Assembly: GCA_005784505.1 (NCBI GenBank)
Contig: VCAZ01000001.1
Coordinates: 3,835,097-3,899,096, forward strand
Reading direction: 5' to 3'
Origin: Bagarius yarrelli
Lineage: Eukaryota > Chordata > Actinopteri > Siluriformes > Sisoridae
Length of the DNA stretch: 64,000 nt
Part shown: piece by piece, positions 57,196-64,000 of the stretch
How positions within the stretch are numbered: position 1 is the first letter of the stretch
Layout: each line of letters opens with the position of its first letter
Made by a program: the position numbers and the translations under genes
The notes under the pieces: model-generated
Databases searched by the model: none
The model's input: only the letters and a program-made list of their open reading frames with translations
What the model was told of the DNA's origin: nothing

Positions 57196-57879
57196 TAGTA
57201 ATGATTTTCTTTATGGCATCCATGTAGATGAGAACGTTTAGCCGGAATGCACTCATTGTCCCACGGGAGACCCAGTTAGACATTAAATGTTAATTAAATA
57301 TGTGTCCTGTTTGGCAAAAAAAAAACCCCATTTAACAGGAACAAATATTTAGCATCAATCAACAAATAAGAAGCAAAGTCACTAAGCAAAACGCTTAAAA
57401 ACTTTAAGGTGTTTCAGGGTGAGTTCTTCATCACTGGAACCCTATTTTCTTTATAGTTATAGAACTGCATTATTCTGTAAGGATTTTAGTGTTGAATCTG
57501 TGTCATGTTAACGCACAACTGCCCCTGGGTTTCCAACATGCGTCTATTGTCGGTGTAAATTTCACCCCCGGGTCCAGCAGATGTACAGTATGTTCCAGAA
57601 GTGACAGAGCGTAATTGAACTGAAGTGTTTATTATTAGACTATGTAGTGAGCACCGGGTGGTCTGAGCCGTGTTTTAGTGATTTGAGAGAAATCGGTGAC
57701 GACGGAAATAGCTGTCGAGTGGGAGATGGTGTTGATAGGAAGGCACAGGCGAAGAGAAGACTACAACTAAACAGCCCACACGATAGCTTTCCCAAATATT
57801 TTCCTTCTGGTGAAAAATCTCAGTAATGTCTGAGAAAAACAGATTGGGGGAACGCTGCTGCGAGTGGGGTTTGACATAA

Positions 57880-57931
<52 letters not shown>

Positions 57932-58081
57932 GAAGAGAGAGAGGGATAAAGAGATATAAAGAGAGATAGAGAAAGAGAGAGAAAGAGATAAATAGAAATA
58001 GAGAGAGATACAGAGAGAGAGAGGGGGGGGTAAAGAGAGATAGAGAAAGAGAGAGAAAGAGATAAATAGAAATAGAGAGAG

Positions 58082-58123
<42 letters not shown>

Positions 58124-58394
58124 AGAGGGATATATAAAGAGAGAGAAGAGATAAGAGAGAATAGAGATAGAGACAGAGAGAGAGAGATAGAGAGAAGAGA
58201 TAGAGAAAGGATAAATAGAAATAGAGAGAGAGAGATACAGAGAAGAGGGGGGGGATAAAGAGATATAAGGAGAGAGAGAAAGAGAGAGAAAGAGATAAAT
58301 AGAAATAGAGAGAGATACAGAGAGAGAGAGAGAGAGATAGAGAAAGAGATAAATAGAAATAGAGAGAGATACAGAGAGAGATAGAGGGAAAGAA

Positions 58395-58434
<40 letters not shown>

Positions 58435-58440
58435 AAAGCG
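57880..58440. repeat. GA/GATA-rich array with a larger repeat
   Basis: A block GATAAATAGAAATAGAGAGA followed by GATACAGAGAGAG recurs about five times within GA-rich sequence, giving a higher-order repeat of irregular length. Confidence 0.9.
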
Positions 58441-58733
58441 TGAGACAGGGAGTAAGAATGAGAAAGAGACAGAAATATAAAGATAGAAAAGAAAAGAGAA
58501 AAAGAAAGAGAGAGGGAGCGAGAGCTTCTGCCAAAAAGACTGCCCTATTCCCACACTCGTCTCACTTTATCTTTGTCTCCCAATGCACTCGCAGACTCGC
58601 AGCTCATCTGGTTTATTCCTTTACTGCTTGCGTTTTCCTTCAGTCCCTGAGATGTGTGTAAACCTTCTGCAAGTTAAGGTGGTCTGAAATGATCAGGCTT
58701 TTGTCATTTACAGCCTAATAAAAACAATTCAGT

Positions 58734-58776
<43 letters not shown>

Positions 58777-59929
58777 CTAGTGTCTACTACTGGCGTCTTC
58801 CACTTGTCCTCCATCTGTCTAATACACACAAGTTTTAGTGGTGAAGGGAGAATAGTTATGGAACGGCCCATTCGCTGAGGATGGGTGTTATTTCCTCAGC
58901 TCTTCCTGACCTCTCATGGGAAAACAGATGCGTGGGATCGAAATGCCCACTGCAGAGAAGACAAGGCACTCGGTGACAAGACGTGCTGGTCCTCAGACGT
59001 GAACGCAAAAGCTTTTAAGGATTTAAAGCACTCAACCAAATATGGTCTTGCAAAAACCAGTCATGCTCTTGTCATAAGGTTTTTTTTTTTAGGAGCGGTA
59101 AGCAACAGACCAAACATTTCACAGTGTATGTAAGTAGGTGGAGAGTCGCTGACCCATCCCTGCTCTGGAACTGCTGGCTCTGGCTCGGGAAAGGCCATGA
59201 CAGTCACAGGGGTGGGGGGGGGGAGTGAGTTTGTAAACAAGAGTGAAAGAGGGAAAGAGAGAGAAAAAAATTCAGCCCCAAGCCATGGAGTCTGCTCAAC
59301 CTCTGACCTGCACCGATCAGCCCCTGAGCCCTCTCCCACCCCCCCCCCCCACCGACGCCTGATTGTCAAAGATTTTACATACTTCTATTTCTAAAGTTAG
59401 CGCTTCATAGCATTAGCGTCAGAGTTCAGTCCGTCGGCTGCTTCTTCAGACTACAGCAGATGCAGCTGTGCAGGAGGACAAAGCTGTTAGATCAGTGGTG
59501 CTAAATGGTTCCAGAGTGTCTGACGTACATTTGGGGAATCTGTGATTAATCCGGAAATTATTACAACTATCATGTTACGAGTTATCTGTGAACGCTAAAA
59601 GACTTGAACATTAAGTGATATAATTAACACATAATCTTCAAAGACAACCGACATTTATTTTGGAAATAAAATGAGTATAGGAGTTTGATTTTTTCAGTTT
59701 AGGTTCCTTGTATTGATATATTTTTGATATATCTTTTACCCACAACAAAAATTTAAAAATGATGTGTAATAAGAAAGATTGAAAACTGGACTTATCAGTT
59801 ATGGACTAACCAGCCCTTATTATGGACTAATCAGCCCTTTATAATATAGCTGTGCTTTTTGTTCCTTGCTTGACTTGTAAAATGTTTTACATGAACATGT
59901 TTTAGGCATAAAATAAAGATTTACATATA

Positions 59930-60756
<827 letters not shown>

Positions 60757-60800
<44 letters not shown>
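60757..60800. repeat. (AT)n microsatellite
   Basis: About 20 AT units immediately outside the right arm of the inverted repeat. Confidence 0.9.
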
Positions 60801-60805
<5 letters not shown>

Positions 60806-60919
60806 ATAGATTTTTCTAGAAAATCGTTATTTTAAGTCTAAAAACATGTTTATATGAAGCATTCTCTACCAATCAATCATAAAATTGAGAATTACCTCTT
60901 GGCTATTTGGTTCATTTTG

Positions 60920-61060
60920 ACATTTACTAGGCGTCCTTATCCAGAGCAACTTACATTTATCTCTTTATACAACTGAGCAATTGGGGTTAAGGGCCTTGCC
61001 CAACAGTGGTGGCTTGGTGGTACTGGAAATCAAACACCTTAACCACTAAGCCACCATCTT
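60920..61060 (-). repeat. tRNA-derived SINE (family A), shortened
   Basis: 'GGCGTCCTTATCCAGAGCAA' and 'CTTACATTTATCTC' from the tail, then 'GGTTAAGGGCCTTG' and a head complement 'CTTAACCACTAAGCCACCAT'. Part of the B-box region is damaged. Confidence 0.7.
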
Positions 61061-63194
61061 AAAGAATCACAGAAATTATAAACATAAATACAAAATAAAA
61101 AGTTTTAAAACTGGTCGAATTTGACCCAAAGACAACAAAAGGGTTAATCTTAGTGCAGTTTTATTGCGTCTAAACATGTTTAACACACCTGTATAACCTG
61201 TCCATGCTCTTATATCTGAGCTGTCAGTAGTTTCTACCATGTCTTACTCTCTGTGTCTTTATCTGTCCCTCTCTTGCGCTCACTATTTCTGTCTGCTTCT
61301 TACTCTGTCTTTGTCTTTCTCTCTCTTTTTCTACTGCTATAATAAAGGACAACCTCATTTACAGATGCTGAAAGTACAAGTTATGATGAACAGTCATTAT
61401 AAAGATTAGACGGTTACCTGAAAATGTAATGATATAAAAAAAAGGAATAACCATATAGGGCTCCTCTCAGCCTACTGTGACTAACGTTAGACAGAGGCCG
61501 GAGTCTAGCTCTCTTTCCAAAGCGGACAGAATCTTGGCCATTTCAGGCGTTGAAGTAAAATAGCACTTGTCAAACCTTCATCGCCTGACCGTGTTCCAGT
61601 TGGACTCAGATGCCAAGGTTGTCCCGTGTGTACAGACAGGGCTTATCGTGCTCTCTGGCCAGCTTCTCTGCAACATCTGCCCTCCTGTTGTTAAAGACTC
61701 TCACTCCAACGCTTCCACCGAGACGTAACACGAGTGGACTCTCGCACTTTACCAGCCAACATTAGTGATGCTGAACAAGTTGGCTGGGCGACAAAACATA
61801 TTTTGTGGACAGAAAAACATCTGGCTATTGCACTGCATATTCCGGTGATGGTTGAATGGATGGCGCCTAACGAGATGGTGTGTGTGGTTCAGAACATGCT
61901 GATTTGACGTTCGATTTCAAGAATAAATATATATCCCGAAAGCACAATATTATTAGATCAAATCTTTTTCTCTCAAGACTGTGAATCAGGTTCAAACTGG
62001 ATGGAACTGCTGATATTTGCAAAAATGGGAAAGAGCTTCTTTGCAAACAATGTATAGCAAATTTATCACCTTTAATGCTTCAACGGCCAAATAAAATAGT
62101 GACAAATTCATCCACTGTTTACTTTGATCAAATTCAGCCATAGAATTATGGGAACATGGAGGATATAATGTATCTGAAACCAAACATCATTGCTGCATGG
62201 CACACACCGGACAGGAACTTCACTCGCAAACCTAACAATGCACACAATTGACCGAGGTCCCGTATTCTGCCAACGATAACAAGGGTGTTAGCTACTGAAA
62301 AGAATACGCGACACTTATAGCAAAGACCATGGTTCGTTGCTGGGAAGAGCGGCGAGCGCGGTCTGCTCGTTCGTTACCCATGATGCTTTGTGACAGGGGC
62401 ATAAATCATTCCTTAGCAGCTGCATGCAGTGTTTGTGGAGCTAAAAAAATGCAGCTTTTGACATAAAACCCTGATATAAAAATGACTGTTTGACTTTCGG
62501 CCATCAGTGTTTATGGGAGTGTCTATTTTTTTTTTGCCTTAAATGGGCACGAGACTCGAGCGAGCTGGATTTCTGAGCACTTTTTTCACATTGCGTAGCT
62601 ATCACATGGCCATCAGCACCATCTAAAGCCTGTCAGGAAGAGAAAGAGAGAGCGGGAGAAAAAACAGCTGTCATCAGCTCAGGAACCCAATCCGATGTGA
62701 TATGTTTTCCCCCAAACTGCAAATCTGCCTCTGATTAATGTTTTACTAATCAAATGAAATGTGTAGTGAAAAGTTCTGTAAGATGTTAAACTTGTTTTAG
62801 CAGTAAAAAGTAATAAGATTTGAAACCACCCAGTTTATCAAATTTGTACCCTGGACTATCAGTCAGCCGCGTAACGTTTTATTTTGGCTTAAACGGCTAA
62901 CAGAATTTAGTGAGCCACATTTTTAATGTGTCGACTGTCTATGTCAAGGACGGAAAGACTTTTTACTCCCAGGACTGATAACCTTTGGTCATGAGGCTAA
63001 GTGAAAGACAGGCCATACTCTGACATGTGATTCTATTCTGGTCTAATTTTTCATGCTGAAGTTGACTGACAAGTGGATCAGCATGTAACGAGTCTTGCAA
63101 AACCACCTACATGAAATAAAACCAGGTAAAAAGGACATTTAAAAAGAAATGAAAGACAAGAAAAATGATTTTTTGTTTGGTCACTTAGCGAACA

Positions 63195-63335
63195 CTTAGC
63201 AGACGCCCAGAGCGACATACAACTTCTTTTTATATAACTGAGCAATTAGGGGGTAAGTGCTGGGTGGTGCTGGGAATCGAACCCTGGTTTTTCTGTTATC
63301 ATTCCAACACCTTAAACACTAAGCCACCACTTCCG
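63195..63335 (-). repeat. tRNA-derived SINE (family A)
   Basis: 'AGCAGACGCCCAGAGCGACA', 'GGGAATCGAACCCTGG' and 'CACTAAGCCACCACTTCC' in the order expected of a minus-strand copy. Confidence 0.7.
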
Positions 63336-64000
63336 CTAAGGACTTACGACAAGTAAGTTTATCAAAATACTATAGAAGTAATAGGGTGTGTACGTGTGTT
63401 TGACGAATAGGCTGGGTCGGGAAAAAACAACAAAAAAACAACAGATGTAGTGTTAACATTCAGCTGAGAGAAAAAAAATGAGCTGTGAATCCGTACATCT
63501 GTGGAAATTCACACCCAGTGAAAGAAAGCAAGTGAAGATAAGACGATTATTTAAACACACAGTTTAAATAGAACTAAAGAATCTTATATTTCGGAACCTC
63601 CGAATTCTACAAGGATTTAGGACAATTGGACATAAATGAAAAATGAGCGGCTTTGCACTAAATGTCACTAATAAGTATAAAAGATTAGAAATGTCTACTT
63701 TTTTATTTTAAAAAAAGTATTTATTGTTTTATTAACAATTAGGGGTGTGACGAGTCACTTATCCCACAAGACGAGACAAGACATGAGACTGGGTTCACGA
63801 GAAAGAGACAAGATTTTTACACTTTTTTAAAGGAGTCCTTCACGATGAAATACAAGAAAAAAATAGTATTTTATTTAACTGAAATGCAAATCCACAAAAT
63901 GCATTATGTAATCAACTTTTACTTTATAAAATGAAACTTCTATTTTAATGAATTATAAGCAGTAATTAACAACGTATAAACACTGTGCAAACTGTTTTGC

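Noticed and set aside
55959..58554. Ser/Leu/Phe frames of 236-255 residues on the minus strand
   Set aside because: Compositional artefacts of GA-rich arrays read as CT.
59061..59200. Minus-strand ATG starting MAFPEPEPAVPEQGW as an alternative first cald1 exon
   Set aside because: The only nearby donor (GTCAGC after TGG) leaves phase 0, but the next exon needs two preceding bases; no match to known caldesmon N-termini.
63740..63840. Stretch with GACGAGACAAGACATGAGAC-type short repeats
   Set aside because: It looks like a fragment of some dispersed repeat, but I could not place it in a family or define ends.

Overview
The window is vertebrate nuclear DNA, almost certainly from a teleost and probably from an otophysan such as a catfish. 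The grounds are GT-AG introns of fish size, dense CA, GATA and GA microsatellites, tRNA-derived SINEs with the tail 'GTCGCTCTGGATAAGGGCGTCTGCCAAATG', and hAT and Tc1 fragments. The species call is inference. I found no prokaryotic, viral or organelle genes.

Four protein-coding genes can be rebuilt exon by exon with splice phases that close exactly. (1) Positions 67-8175, plus strand: the last 18 coding exons of utp20, an SSU-processome HEAT-repeat protein; its 5' part lies outside the window. (2) Positions 9528-13016, minus strand: complete arl1, a Golgi ARF-like GTPase of 6 exons and 181 aa. It is tail-to-tail with utp20. (3) Positions 15449-28096, minus strand: a complete troponin T gene of cardiac (tnnt2) type, 16 coding exons and 281 aa. 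(4) Positions 31055-55090, minus strand: cald1 (caldesmon, low-molecular-weight form), 14 coding exons and about 550 aa. Its first coding exon lies beyond the window or was not recognised. The three minus-strand genes run head to tail. cald1 and tnnt both encode tropomyosin-binding thin-filament regulators.

The non-coding space is unusually rich in tandem repeats. These include a triplicated purine-rich cassette in a utp20 intron, a 92-bp tandem array of tRNA-like units in an arl1 intron, and a 3-kb array of a 31-bp unit in a tnnt intron. There are also GATA/GACA arrays, a short interstitial telomere tract, a compound minisatellite in the last cald1 intron, and several long GA tracts in cald1 introns that are pyrimidine-rich in the transcript. 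Dispersed repeats include two tRNA-derived SINE families, two hAT-type MITEs with 8-bp target duplications, LINE fragments (two carrying an in-frame 36-bp expansion) and a Tc1-like fragment. A degenerate tRNA-Cys-like sequence is also present.

I see no wholly new system. The most interesting points are a troponin T gene with a changed C-terminus beside caldesmon, the tRNA-like tandem array, an array of splice-acceptor-like motifs in the tnnt primary transcript, and a cald1 exon bracketed by complementary UG and CA repeats.
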